Numbered from the stretch's first letter, positions 8,523 through 17,779 are shown. The stretch is 64,000 nucleotides of DNA from SB11 sp965249955 (GCA_965249955.1 OZ252261.1:3348001-3412000), one strand, 5' to 3'. Notes: a model not told the origin generated them from the letters alone. Made by a program: numbers and translations.

Positions 8523-9770
8523 CTACCTTTTCCTTAATGTTCTTATTAAGTCCGCAACTTTCTTTTCAAATTTTATATGCTCTTCATTAGTTAGATCTCT
8601 GTCAACATTAAATTCTGAAAAATCAATAGAGTTGATTCTTTTTAACTCTTCAATATTCTCCCAATAGTCTTCTCTATTTTTTGGTGGAATATCAACTTTT
8701 TCGATTTCAAAAAGGTAGTTGTCTATATGAATTGGGAAAAGAACAATTTCCCATGTTTTTTCATACTTCTCTCTTCCTTTAGTAAGTTCAAAATGACATG
8801 CTTTACTTTTGATACTATCTTTTGAAGCGATAAATAAAAGACGGTCATGCTTTTGAATGTTTTCACTCATTATTTTAGTTAAATACTTTCCTCCAGGTGC
8901 ATTTTCCTGCCATAAGAAAGTATTAACACCCTTAGTTCTTAGTTTCCCATTTAATAATGAGGCAAAAGCTTTATCTTTAAAGCTATAGGAGATAAATACG
9001 GTTTGAAAAATGATCTCTTGAGTTAATCCTTCCACGAAAGTTTTTATATCTGGTTCTGTAATTTCAAAAATACCTTTTAAAACTTTGGAATTAATCACTT
9101 CACTGTTTCTAATTGTTATGAAGTCAATAGAACTAAATTCATGACTGTTATTATTAGTAATATTAATTGTATTGCTCGATAATAAACAACGGGAAAATGA
9201 AACTTGTGCTAATTCACAATTAACAAATGAACTCTTAGTAAGATCTGAATTCTTAAATACCCCGTTTACTAAGCTACATTTAGAAAATAGCTTTTTTCCT
9301 TTAGTCTTTATAATATTAGAAAACTCAAATGATTGAAAGTTAATGTTTTGGAACAAACAGTCTAATACTGAATTACTTATTTGAAAACCAAGAAATTCTC
9401 TGGAATATGAAATAATAGTTTTGTCAATCGTACAATCAGCAATTTTGGAATCATATATATTGCAGCCAATAAATGTACATTCTTCAATTTGTGACTCTAA
9501 AATTTTAGAGTTTTCAAATACACAACTTGAAAAATTGCAATTTTTGAAAGTTGAATTTCCAAAAACACAGTTATTGAAGGTGACTTTATTGAAAGTACAA
9601 TCCCTAAAAAAGAAACTTGAAAAAGTGTGTCCAATTATCTCAAGAAAGTCAAAATCAACTTTAATTTCTTCGTGAGTAGACTCAAACCACTTAAGTACTG
9701 ATTTATTATCCTTGGTGGTCTTAGTTATTAAGTTAATAAAATTATCTGATGAACTTATTTTAATGAGCAT
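8523..9770 (-). CDS. Pentapeptide-repeat protein with C-terminal TIR domain
   Basis: A 415-residue protein with no signal peptide. Residues about 50-230 are pentapeptide-like repeats (FRDCTF, FNNCVF, FKNCNF, FENSKI and similar), expected to fold as a right-handed quadrilateral beta-helix. Residues about 256-385 are a TIR domain: TVFISYSFKDKAFA opening, FLWQENAPGGK, LLFIASKDS, then KACHFEL where Glu328 sits at the position of the catalytic glutamate of NAD-cleaving TIR domains. TIR proteins of this type act in bacterial immunity by degrading NAD or making signal nucleotides. That role is inferred from the family. The gene stands alone, antisense to icmF, in an accessory patch. No Thoeris-type partner gene is adjacent. 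Transfer is likely. Confidence 0.85.
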   Translation of the reverse strand: MLIKISSSDNFINLITKTTKDNKSVLKWFESTHEEIKVDFDFLEIIGHTFSSFFFRDCTFNKVTFNNCVFGNSTFKNCNFSSCVFENSKILESQIEECTFIGCNIYDSKIADCTIDKTIISYSREFLGFQISNSVLDCLFQNINFQSFEFSNIIKTKGKKLFSKCSLVNGVFKNSDLTKSSFVNCELAQVSFSRCLLSSNTINITNNNSHEFSSIDFITIRNSEVINSKVLKGIFEITEPDIKTFVEGLTQEIIFQTVFISYSFKDKAFASLLNGKLRTKGVNTFLWQENAPGGKYLTKIMSENIQKHDRLLFIASKDSIKSKACHFELTKGREKYEKTWEIVLFPIHIDNYLFEIEKVDIPPKNREDYWENIEELKRINSIDFSEFNVDRDLTNEEHIKFEKKVADLIRTLRKR

Positions 9771-9851
9771 CGATTAGTTTTTACAAAAAAAACTAAAAAA
9801 TAATTAAAGTTGATTAAAATCTTCAAATTAGCACATAACCTCTTCAAGTAT

Positions 9852-9859
9852 TACCTTTG
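9852..9859 (+). promoter_or_regulatory. -7 promoter element for icmF
   Basis: TACCTTTG is a perfect match to the Bacteroidota -7 consensus TAnnTTTG. It lies 22 bases before the ATG. I see no clear -33 TTTG. Confidence 0.6.
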
Positions 9860-9881
9860 CGGTTTCTTAAAACTGTAAACC

Positions 9882-12800
9882 ATGAGTACAGCTACACCCG
9901 TAGAAATATACCAACCAAAGAATAAGATACGTATAGTTACTGCTGCTGCCTTGTTTGATGGGCACGATGCAGCCATAAACATTATGCGCCGCATACTGCA
10001 AAGCAGCGGTGCTGAGGTAATACACCTTGGGCACGACCGCAGTGTGGCCGAGATTGTTGATTGTGCCATACAAGAAGATGCGCAAGCCATAGCCATTACC
10101 AGCTACCAAGGCGGGCACATGGAATATTTTAAGTATATGCACGATTTGCTTAAAGAGCGCGGTTGCGGACATATAAAACTATTTGGCGGCGGGGGAGGGG
10201 TTATTCTTCCTGTAGAGATTGAAGAATTGCACCAGTACGGCATCACCCGTATATACTCACCCGATGATGGGCGCGAAATGGGCTTGCAGGGCATGATAAA
10301 CGATTTGCTGAAACAAAGCGATTTTCCCACAGGCAAAAACCTTAATGGCGAAGTGAAACACCTTGCCCAGCAAGACGTTAAAGCCATTGCCCGTTTGATC
10401 TCGGCAGCCGAAAACGATTACGACGAGGCCGCACCCTTTTTAGAAGAAGTTACCCAAATAAGCAAAGACGTTAAAACCCCTGTATTGGGTATTACTGGCA
10501 CTGGCGGTGCAGGTAAATCATCACTGGTAGATGAATTGGTGCGCCGTTTCCTGATAGATTTTAAAGATAAAACCATAGCCATTATATCGGTCGACCCTTC
10601 AAAACGCAAAACAGGCGGCGCATTGCTGGGCGATCGTATTCGTATGAATGCTATCCGCAATCCGCGTGTGTATATGCGTTCGTTGGCTACCCGCCAAAGC
10701 AACCTTGCCCTTAGCAAGTATGTAAAAGAGGCGGTGGATATAGTAAAAGCATCAAAATTTGATTTAATAATACTTGAAACTTCGGGCATTGGCCAAAGCG
10801 ATACCGAAATTATAGAGCACAGCAATATGAGCTTGTATGTGATGACCCCCGAATACGGTGCGGCTACACAGCTTGAAAAAATTGACATGCTTGATTTTGC
10901 CGATATAATAGCCCTAAACAAGTTTGACAAACGCGGTGCGCTGGATGCCATTCGCGACGTAAAAAAACAATACAAACGCAACCACCAGTTGTGGGACACT
11001 CCCGACGAGGAATTGCCTGTTTACGGTACTATTGCCTCGCAGTTTAACGACCCGGGTATGAATAGCCTGTACCGCCATATTATTGATATGTTAGCGGCAA
11101 AAACAGGCGCCGATTTAAAATCGACGTTTGAAGTATCGGCAGAAATGTCGAAAAAGATATACATCATACCCCCCGAACGTACCCGCTACCTGAGCGAGAT
11201 TACCGAAAACAACCGCGCTTACGACCGTTGGGTGGCTCAGCAAGAAGAAACAGCTCAAAAGCTGTACAGCCTGCGCCAAAGTATAGGGGCGCTTAAAGAA
11301 ACTAAGGTAGCCGACCAAGACAACCTTGTAAAATCGTTAGAAGCGGCTTACGAAGAAATAGAATTAAACCTCGACCCTAAAAACAAAAAATTATTAGAGG
11401 AGTGGGAAGCCAAAGTAAACAGCTATAAAGCTGATTATTTTATATTTAAAGTACGCGATAAAGAACTTAAAATTAAAACCTTTAGCGAGTCGTTATCACA
11501 CAGCCGCATCCCCAAAGTATCACTACCCAAATACCAAGCATGGGGCGATTTATTGCGTTGGATGTTGCAAGAAAACGTACCGGGCGAGTTTCCTTATACT
11601 TCGGGTGTGTTCCCCTTTAAACGTGAAAACGAAGACCCTACCCGTATGTTTGCGGGTGAAGGTGGCCCTGAGCGCACCAACCGCCGTTTCCATTACGTAA
11701 GTTTGGGTATGCCTGCTAAACGCCTTTCAACCGCGTTCGATTCGGTAACGCTTTACGGTCAAGACCCTGATTACCGTCCCGATATTTACGGAAAAATTGG
11801 TAATGCAGGTGTATCGGTATGGAGTTTAGATGCAGCCAAAAAACTGTACTCGGGCTTTAACCTTGCCAACCCTACCACTTCGGTATCAATGACTATTAAT
11901 GGCCCTGCAGCCATTATCTGCGCATTTTTTATGAATGCCGCCATTGACCAACAGTGCGAACTTTATATTAAAGAAAACGGCATTGAAGAAGAAATTCGTC
12001 AAAAAGTAAAAGACATATATGCCGCCAAAGGGCTGCCCGAGCCCAAGTACCAAGGCGACTTGCCCGAAGGTAACGACGGTTTGGGGCTGATGCTTTTGGG
12101 TGTTAGTGGCGACCAAGTATTGCCCGCCGAAATATACGAACCGATAAAAACAAAAACCCTTGCATCGGTACGCGGTACTGTGCAAGCCGATATTTTGAAA
12201 GAAGACCAAGCGCAAAACACCTGTATTTTTAGTACAGAGTTTAGTTTGCGTGTAATGGGCGATGTGCAGCAGTATTTTATTGATAAAAACGTACGCAACT
12301 TCTACTCGGTGTCTATCAGCGGTTACCACATTGCCGAAGCTGGTGCAAACCCTATTACGCAATTGGCCTTAACGCTTTCAAATGGTTTCACCTACGTTGA
12401 GTACTACCTAAGCAGGGGTATGAATATCAACGATTTTGCACCTAACCTGTCGTTCTTCTTTAGCAACGGTATCGATCCTGAGTATAGCGTGATTGGCCGC
12501 GTAAGCCGTCGTATTTGGGCAAAAGCCATGAAAAACAAATACGGTGCAAACGAGCGCAGCCAAATGCTGAAATACCACATACAAACCAGTGGTCGCTCGC
12601 TTCACGCACAAGAGATTGACTTTAACGATATACGTACCACCTTGCAAGCCCTGTACGCTATTTACGATAACTGCCAAAGCCTGCACACCAACGCTTACGA
12701 CGAGGCTATAACAACCCCGACCGAAGAAAGTGTACGCCGTGCCATGGCCATACAGTTGATTATTAATAAAGAATTGGGCTTGGCTAAAAACGAAAACCCC

Positions 12801-13271
12801 ATACAAGGTTCGTTTATAATAGAAGAACTTACCGATTTGGTAGAAGAAGCCGTATTGGCCGAGTTTGACCGCATAAACGAGCGTGGAGGAGTTTTAGGTG
12901 CTATGGAAACCATGTACCAGCGCAATAAAATACAGGAAGAAAGCCTGTACTACGAAACCCTTAAACACACCGGCGAATTCCCGATTATCGGGGTAAATAC
13001 TTTCTTGTCGTCAAAAGGTTCACCAACAGTTGTGCCACAAGAGGTAATACGTAGTACTAAAGAAGAAAAAGACTACCAAATAACCGCTATGGAAGCCTTG
13101 CACAAGGTACACGCTGATAAAACACCTAAACTATTGGCCGACTTGCAAAAAGCAGCTATAGAAAACCGTAATCTTTTTGAACAGCTGATGGAAGCCTCTA
13201 AATACTGCTCACTGGGACAAATAACCAACGCCCTGTTTGAAGTAGGCGGACAGTATAGAAGGAATATGTAG
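9882..13271 (+). CDS. icmF: Fused isobutyryl-CoA mutase (IcmF)
   Basis: An adenosylcobalamin-dependent mutase interconverting isobutyryl-CoA and n-butyryl-CoA, fused to its own G-protein chaperone. Seen: an N-terminal B12-binding domain with the cobalt-ligand region DGHDAAI (His28); a MeaB/MeaI-like GTPase domain with Walker A at residues 206-214 (GTGGAGKSS); a linker; and the substrate-binding barrel from about 560. Phe590 (RMFAGEG) and Gln778 (AQNTCIF) match the pair that marks isobutyryl-CoA mutases; methylmalonyl-CoA mutases have Tyr and Arg. The 1129 residues are longer than usual, owing to an apparent insertion of about 40 residues near 715-765. Monocistronic, with a clear promoter. The likely role is in branched-chain or fatty-acid metabolism. 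Confidence 0.93.
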   Translation: MSTATPVEIYQPKNKIRIVTAAALFDGHDAAINIMRRILQSSGAEVIHLGHDRSVAEIVDCAIQEDAQAIAITSYQGGHMEYFKYMHDLLKERGCGHIKLFGGGGGVILPVEIEELHQYGITRIYSPDDGREMGLQGMINDLLKQSDFPTGKNLNGEVKHLAQQDVKAIARLISAAENDYDEAAPFLEEVTQISKDVKTPVLGITGTGGAGKSSLVDELVRRFLIDFKDKTIAIISVDPSKRKTGGALLGDRIRMNAIRNPRVYMRSLATRQSNLALSKYVKEAVDIVKASKFDLIILETSGIGQSDTEIIEHSNMSLYVMTPEYGAATQLEKIDMLDFADIIALNKFDKRGALDAIRDVKKQYKRNHQLWDTPDEELPVYGTIASQFNDPGMNSLYRHIIDMLAAKTGADLKSTFEVSAEMSKKIYIIPPERTRYLSEITENNRAYDRWVAQQEETAQKLYSLRQSIGALKETKVADQDNLVKSLEAAYEEIELNLDPKNKKLLEEWEAKVNSYKADYFIFKVRDKELKIKTFSESLSHSRIPKVSLPKYQAWGDLLRWMLQENVPGEFPYTSGVFPFKRENEDPTRMFAGEGGPERTNRRFHYVSLGMPAKRLSTAFDSVTLYGQDPDYRPDIYGKIGNAGVSVWSLDAAKKLYSGFNLANPTTSVSMTINGPAAIICAFFMNAAIDQQCELYIKENGIEEEIRQKVKDIYAAKGLPEPKYQGDLPEGNDGLGLMLLGVSGDQVLPAEIYEPIKTKTLASVRGTVQADILKEDQAQNTCIFSTEFSLRVMGDVQQYFIDKNVRNFYSVSISGYHIAEAGANPITQLALTLSNGFTYVEYYLSRGMNINDFAPNLSFFFSNGIDPEYSVIGRVSRRIWAKAMKNKYGANERSQMLKYHIQTSGRSLHAQEIDFNDIRTTLQALYAIYDNCQSLHTNAYDEAITTPTEESVRRAMAIQLIINKELGLAKNENPIQGSFIIEELTDLVEEAVLAEFDRINERGGVLGAMETMYQRNKIQEESLYYETLKHTGEFPIIGVNTFLSSKGSPTVVPQEVIRSTKEEKDYQITAMEALHKVHADKTPKLLADLQKAAIENRNLFEQLMEASKYCSLGQITNALFEVGGQYRRNM

Positions 13272-13281
13272 TTTCAAATTG

Positions 13282-13425
13282 TCGTACTGAGGTAACTCGA
13301 AGTATGATAATTTGAATTTACTGATTTGGTGATGTGCTAATTAGTTTACTTGAAAAACGATAAGCTTACTTATCATTGCGAGAAAGCCGTTTTCGGTTGA
13401 CGAAGCAATCTGTTTGTAATTTACT
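13282..13425. repeat. Fragments of dispersed repeats
   Basis: 13282-13310 (GTCGTACTGAGGTAACTCGAAG) resembles 7212-7233. 13371-13417 (TCATTGCGAG...CGAAGCAATCTG) is a short relative of the repeats at 6827 and 8177. No gene here. Confidence 0.6.
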
Positions 13426-13440
13426 AAGGAATAATCTAAA

Positions 13441-14322
13441 ATGAAGTTTAAGTCGTTTGTATTATCATTTATTTTTTTTATTCCATTTGTATTATTCGGT
13501 CAAAAAACCACTCGGTTTTTTATTGAAAGAAATTTTGGATTAGATATTGACACTAACGAGTTTAATTTTAGATATACAGGGGGAAGTAATACTGTTTATG
13601 ATACTTACAGCTACGAAATAAAATATTCTTTCGATAGTTTGAATGCGTTATACATTGAACCAAACGAAGAATTTCAGTACAATCAGTTTTATGGTGAATG
13701 TTCAGACTCACTCGTATACAGTCAGTTGCAAAATCATATAGAGAGAATAAAAAAGGATTCATCAATATATTGGGTAAGTGATGTGCGAGAGTATAATCAT
13801 AATTACTACTACTTCATGAAAGGGGGTATGAAGGATTTACCTTTGGATACTTCAATAACCTTATGGTCAATGAAATGTTATAATGGTGAATTACTATTAA
13901 TGGTTAATTGTTTTGAAGATTCAGGATCTTTGTTGTCTGTGAATCAAGTTGAAGAAGTATATATAAATTTTTTAGGCCGCCTTACATATTATACTAATCA
14001 AGAAATTAAGAGAGTAGACTCTGCTTTGTTTATTGGTCTTGAAACAAAAATTGAAATTATTGATACAATAAGCTGGGAAGGAAATATCTGGATTGATACT
14101 GAAAAAGAGTACGAGGTTTTAGAAGTTCTTTTTGAAGTGGATAGAGCACATAGGGTCTTTAACCCTAAAAAAGGCAAAAAAATTGAGTTTGAATTTTATA
14201 ATAAGAGTATTTTTAGAAGTGGAAGAATAAAACCAACTGGTAAAGGGTATTTCAAGCTAATTAACCCATTGGGGAAAATAGCAAGATTACACTTTGATTT
14301 TTCTAAAGAATTTAATCATTAA
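13441..14322 (+). CDS. Secreted protein of unknown function
   Basis: I do not recognise a family. A signal peptide is clear (MKFKSFVLSFIFFIPFVLFG, then Q). The mature part of about 273 residues is rich in Tyr, Asp and Glu with a beta-like pattern and no catalytic motif. It has one Cys near the middle of the first half (GECSD) and others at MKCYN and VNCFE. The C-terminal region (IKPTGKGYFKLINPLGKIARLHFDF) looks like an extended strand pair. It is AT-richer than the flanking icmF, consistent with accessory origin. It ends three bases before the next gene's TTG, so the two may be co-transcribed. Confidence 0.75.
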   Translation: MKFKSFVLSFIFFIPFVLFGQKTTRFFIERNFGLDIDTNEFNFRYTGGSNTVYDTYSYEIKYSFDSLNALYIEPNEEFQYNQFYGECSDSLVYSQLQNHIERIKKDSSIYWVSDVREYNHNYYYFMKGGMKDLPLDTSITLWSMKCYNGELLLMVNCFEDSGSLLSVNQVEEVYINFLGRLTYYTNQEIKRVDSALFIGLETKIEIIDTISWEGNIWIDTEKEYEVLEVLFEVDRAHRVFNPKKGKKIEFEFYNKSIFRSGRIKPTGKGYFKLINPLGKIARLHFDFSKEFNH

Positions 14323-14325
14323 AAA

Positions 14326-14853
14326 TTGAACACAAAACCCTTCATAATCCTAGCCTCCGCCCGCAAAAACAGCGATACCCAAAAGCTGGTAGAATTGGTG
14401 TTTAAGGATATTGATATCACTTTGGTTGATTTGCTGGATTATAAAATTGCACAATACAACTACGAGGAAGAATACCCTACCGATGATGAGTTTTTAAAGG
14501 TGGTGGAGCAAATGCTTACGCATCAATTGATTGTATTTGCAACCCCTGTGTATTGGTATGCTATGAGCGGGTATATGAAAGTGTTTTTTGATAGGCTTAC
14601 TGATATAGTAAGCTCACAAAAACATTTGGGAAGAAAATTAAAAGGCAAACGTGCAGCTTTAATTGCTGTTAGCACCGATGAAGAATTGCCCGAAGGGTTT
14701 GAAATCCCCTTTAAACGTACCAGTGATTATTTTGATATGGAATATAGCGGTTGCTTTTTTAGCCCAGCAAAAGCCATAAACAACCCTACCCAAATGCTAG
14801 TACAACAAGCAGGGGAGTGGAGAAGGAAAATAAATTATATTGTGAATACATAG
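14326..14853 (+). CDS. Flavodoxin-fold NAD(P)H-dependent FMN reductase
   Basis: 175 residues with a flavodoxin-like fold: an N-terminal phosphate-binding strand and loop (IILASARKNSDTQK), FATPVYWYAMSGYMKVFFDRLTD typical of the NADPH-dependent FMN reductase family, and GKRAALIAVS. It probably transfers hydride from NAD(P)H to FMN or a quinone in the cytosol; the exact substrate is unknown. The start is TTG, three bases after the previous stop. No internal ATG would keep the first strand, so TTG is preferred. Confidence 0.8.
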   Translation: MNTKPFIILASARKNSDTQKLVELVFKDIDITLVDLLDYKIAQYNYEEEYPTDDEFLKVVEQMLTHQLIVFATPVYWYAMSGYMKVFFDRLTDIVSSQKHLGRKLKGKRAALIAVSTDEELPEGFEIPFKRTSDYFDMEYSGCFFSPAKAINNPTQMLVQQAGEWRRKINYIVNT

Positions 14854-14891
14854 AGAATTGAGTTAGTATATAATAGTGCGCTACTAAATAA

Positions 14892-14915
14892 AAAAGCGGC
14901 TTAGAGGCCGCTTTT
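14892..14915. terminator. Bidirectional terminator
   Basis: AAAAGCGGC, a 6-base loop and GCCGCTTTT lie between the convergent FMN reductase and DUF4345 genes, with T-runs on both strands. Confidence 0.85.
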
Positions 14916-14939
14916 GTTTTAAATCAAAAAAAGAGATTA

Positions 14940-15335
14940 TTAAGCAGGTTGTTTTCGTAGTTTAATAAATAAGAAAAGGGCAATGACAAGGCTTATAGTC
15001 TCCGTTATTAACCATTGGCTTACAAAAGCATTAGGCACACCATCAACTATAACACCCGATAAGCGACCTAATACAAAACCCAAAGTATACAACACCAACA
15101 AGCCCAAACCCTCTTTTTGCATTTTAAAAGCAGCCCAAAAGCAGAATAGTCCAAAAACCAAATGCATACCACCATACACAGCTCGCATAGAGCTGTGAGC
15201 ACTACTGTTATTTAAGTCGATACCCACGTTAGCCAAAACTGCCTGTGGATCTATTAATGCCTCAAAACCAACCTTAGCAAATGCTAAGCCCATAAGAAGC
15301 AAAAAGCCTAAAGAAACTTTGTTTATTACTTTCAT
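14940..15335 (-). CDS. DUF4345-type small membrane protein
   Basis: 131 residues with four hydrophobic helices (about 8-28, 50-70, 78-98, 106-126). The pattern RAVYGGMHLVFGLFCFWAA and GRLSGVIVDG fits the DUF4345 family of inner-membrane proteins, whose function is unknown. It ends with the basic tail KLRKQPA. It is divergent from the AraC regulator across a short gap, so that regulator may control it. Confidence 0.75.
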   Translation of the reverse strand: MKVINKVSLGFLLLMGLAFAKVGFEALIDPQAVLANVGIDLNNSSAHSSMRAVYGGMHLVFGLFCFWAAFKMQKEGLGLLVLYTLGFVLGRLSGVIVDGVPNAFVSQWLITETISLVIALFLFIKLRKQPA

Positions 15336-15428
15336 AACTATTTAAAATTTTATGCAAAACTACGGGTGCATAGTAGCCGCATTTATAGTAATTTGCGTCA
15401 AAAGCAGGTACTATTTACGTCAATAATT

Positions 15429-16427
15429 ATGTGGGTTAGCATGTCGGTAATACGTGATATTATTTACGGTGCAGTACAATATGGTGCTGTGGCTAATAAT
15501 ATATGTACAGCTACAGGTATACCCTTTGACGATTTAAATAAGCAAGAGTTAAAAGCCACTTTTACCCAAGGTCATTTGGTGTGGCAAGAAGCAGTGAAAC
15601 AAACGGGTGATGAACTGCTGGGACTACATATTGGATCAAATACTACAACCTCTATTGTTGGGCTTGTAGGGCATTTAATGCAAAGCAGTGGCACACTAGC
15701 CCAAGCATTTGAAAACCTTAGCCAATACACGGTCATAATTACTGATATGTTTAGCTACAAAACGGTTATAGATAGCAATACTTTTTGCTTGTATCTTGAA
15801 CCTAGTGCATACTGGCAAGAGCATTTCCCACAAACAGCAAGGCAAGCCACTGACCAAGCAGTTGCGGGTGCAATAAATGTATGCAAGTTGTTAACCGGTA
15901 GAAACCTTGTTGCTAACAGGGTGGAGATGACTATATCAGAACCGAGTAATAGCGGTGAGTATAAAAGAGTGCTTAACACTGATATACTATTTAATCAAAG
16001 CCATAACAGGGTTGTGTTTGATTCCTCTGTAGCCAATTTACCCATATTGGGGTATAACGAGGATTTGTTAACCTTATTTAAAAAGCTATCTGAAGAGGCT
16101 TTGCTAAATGCAGATAACCAGCCTACGTTTACCAATAGTTTGAAAAAAACCATAACAGGTCAGTTTTATAATCGTATACCACAACTTGAAGAGGTTGCTG
16201 CATATATGAATATTACTGCCCGTACACTGCAACGCAGGCTACAACAAGAAGGCACCAGCTTTCAAAAAATATCCGACGAGTTTAAACAAGAGCTTGCCAT
16301 TAGACTATTATCGCTAAATAAATATACTGTGAACGAAACAGCCTATATGCTGGGTTATACAGAGCCTGCCGTGTTTAGGCGCGCCTTTAAGCGCTGGACG
16401 GGGAAAACACCCAAAACAGTTAAATAA
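15429..16427 (+). CDS. AraC-family transcriptional regulator
   Basis: About 332 residues. The N-terminal two-thirds match the arabinose-binding-like domain found in OruR/VirS-type regulators (GLHIGSNTTTSIVGLVGHLMQSSGTL). The C-terminal about 90 residues are the double helix-turn-helix (VAAYMNITARTLQRRLQQEGTSFQKI, and NETAYMLGYTEPAVFRRAFKRWTGKTP). The frame extends upstream to a GTG at 15366, but the first ATG (15429) gives a normal N-terminus and leaves room for a promoter between this gene and the divergent DUF4345 gene. The ligand is unknown. Confidence 0.88.
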   Translation: MWVSMSVIRDIIYGAVQYGAVANNICTATGIPFDDLNKQELKATFTQGHLVWQEAVKQTGDELLGLHIGSNTTTSIVGLVGHLMQSSGTLAQAFENLSQYTVIITDMFSYKTVIDSNTFCLYLEPSAYWQEHFPQTARQATDQAVAGAINVCKLLTGRNLVANRVEMTISEPSNSGEYKRVLNTDILFNQSHNRVVFDSSVANLPILGYNEDLLTLFKKLSEEALLNADNQPTFTNSLKKTITGQFYNRIPQLEEVAAYMNITARTLQRRLQQEGTSFQKISDEFKQELAIRLLSLNKYTVNETAYMLGYTEPAVFRRAFKRWTGKTPKTVK

Positions 16428-16785
16428 ATTATAACGTCAGAAGGGTGAAAACGGCAAAGCCATGTCATAAAAGGCTAAAAAAGTGCCGAGTAGTGGAAAT
16501 CAACTACGATTACGCGATGGACGTCTTATTGTATTAATAATGAGGTGATTATTGCAGTAAGCTAAGTGAAAGGTACCCTAAAGTTATACTAAAGTGTATA
16601 TTTTAGTATCCAGTTATTTGTGTTAAATACCGTTTTACAACGGTAGCTAAAAGGTGTTTACGCCCTTTTTTAGGTTGTGCAATCCCCCTTAATTGCAGGT
16701 GTATTCAATAATTAAGATGTGCTTACAGCTTTAAGCACTCTGATGGTAAAGTGCTAGCCCTAGTCAATTGCACTTTAAAATAACA
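16428..16785. other. Non-coding spacer with hairpins
   Basis: No gene. 16629-16644 is a perfect ACCGTT-TTAC-AACGGT hairpin belonging to a longer motif shared with 24199-24231. A GGTGT/ACGCC hairpin inside A- and T-runs at about 16649-16671 could terminate araC transcription. Confidence 0.6.
16627..16659 (+). repeat. ATACCGTT-N5-ACGGT-N8-GGTGTTT motif, copy 1
   Basis: ATACCGTT at 16627, ACGGT at 16640 and GGTGTTT at 16653. The same three blocks with the same spacing occur at 24199-24231. Confidence 0.55.
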
Positions 16786-17241
16786 TCAAGTAAGTAATTT
16801 CTTTTTAATGAAAGTAATTTCTTTCTCATCATAGCTATACACGGGATCATCGCCCAACTTTTGCACTGCTTCTTTTTGAATAAAATAGTTTCGCCTTATA
16901 TCTGTAAGGGTTTTTTTGCTATGCTTTATGCCTACAAGCTGTTGCATATCAACATCGGTATATATAGTATAGTTACCGTTTTCGGTATCAATATGCCAAA
17001 TTAAAATACTATCAACAGCACTGCCTATAAACATAGGAAGCAACTGTGCATAAGCTTCTTCATCACTATGTTTTAGGATTTCTAAAACCATTTGTTTTGA
17101 TGCAGCCGATTTTGGATTGGGAGGAGTAAAAGCCAATTCATTCTCACAATCTTTAAAACACTTTTGGGCAAGCGGGTGGGTGGCTTCATTTTTTTTCAAA
17201 ATAGCCATAAGCCCATTAAATAATTTCTGGTAATTACTCAT
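16786..17241 (-). CDS. Cytoplasmic protein of unknown function
   Basis: I do not recognise a family. About 151 residues, no signal peptide or membrane helix, mixed charged helices and a short central strand region (SILIWHIDTENGNYTIYTDVD). An in-frame ATG lies at 17277, but a perfect -7 element (TATATTTG on this strand, 17266-17273) overlaps its second to fourth codons. Transcription would therefore begin downstream of it, and the ATG at 17241 is the better start. Confidence 0.65.
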   Translation of the reverse strand: MSNYQKLFNGLMAILKKNEATHPLAQKCFKDCENELAFTPPNPKSAASKQMVLEILKHSDEEAYAQLLPMFIGSAVDSILIWHIDTENGNYTIYTDVDMQQLVGIKHSKKTLTDIRRNYFIQKEAVQKLGDDPVYSYDEKEITFIKKKLLT

Positions 17242-17265
17242 GGAATCTTTTCGGGTAGTACGAAA

Positions 17266-17273
17266 CAAATATA
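17266..17273 (-). promoter_or_regulatory. -7 element that decides the start of the upstream-facing gene
   Basis: Reads TATATTTG on the minus strand, matching TAnnTTTG. It lies 24 bases before the preferred ATG at 17241. Confidence 0.55.
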
Positions 17274-17365
17274 CCATTAATAAGCTTACATGTTAATTTT
17301 TAGCTCATAGGTTTGGGTATATGTATACATTTTTTTAAATTCGATATATAATGTTTAAGATAGAA

Positions 17366-17779
17366 ATGAAAAAGAAGGCATTACTTTTTTCTTGTTTGGT
17401 AATGATGGTGTTGCCTTCAGTGCTTTTTGGTCAACGTTCAAACTACAACGAAGATGATGTGGTGATGATGCGAACACAGCAAACTGTGAGCGAGAACATT
17501 ATGAAATTACTGGAAGAAAAGAATGTAGATAGTGCATTGACTTTTTTTAAAAAGAATGACGCGGCTACAAAAAAGAGTTTACAAACAATAGCCAATGCTA
17601 TACAAAAATTTAAAAGCACATATACTTTAGAGGTTTCGCCTGATGCGCCCGATGATGTAGTTAATTTGTGCTATTGCAAGTACTCAGCAAACGAAGGTGA
17701 AGATGTGGTATACAAAATAGTGTTTCAGTTTGGACGGTTTGATAAATCGTATAAAGCTGAAAAAATAATTTTTAAATAA
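17366..17779 (+). CDS. Small secreted protein of unknown function
   Basis: 137 residues from the ATG at 17366 (MKKKALLFSCLVMMVLPSVLFGQ), a textbook signal peptide; the ATG at 17351 would add five residues before it. The mature part has a helical stretch (VSENIMKLLEEKNVDSALTF) and then a beta-like C-terminal half with two cysteines in LCYCKYS. It looks like a small nuclear-transport-factor-2-like or DUF-type periplasmic fold, but I cannot name a family. Confidence 0.7.
   Translation: MKKKALLFSCLVMMVLPSVLFGQRSNYNEDDVVMMRTQQTVSENIMKLLEEKNVDSALTFFKKNDAATKKSLQTIANAIQKFKSTYTLEVSPDAPDDVVNLCYCKYSANEGEDVVYKIVFQFGRFDKSYKAEKIIFK

Noticed and set aside
8181..8667. Frames across the second repeat copy and the end of the TIR gene
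   Set aside because: They follow repeat sequence and the antisense strand of a real gene; no protein-like pattern.
15366..15428. GTG start for the AraC regulator
   Set aside because: Adds 21 atypical residues and leaves only 30 bases to the divergent gene; ATG 15429 is better.
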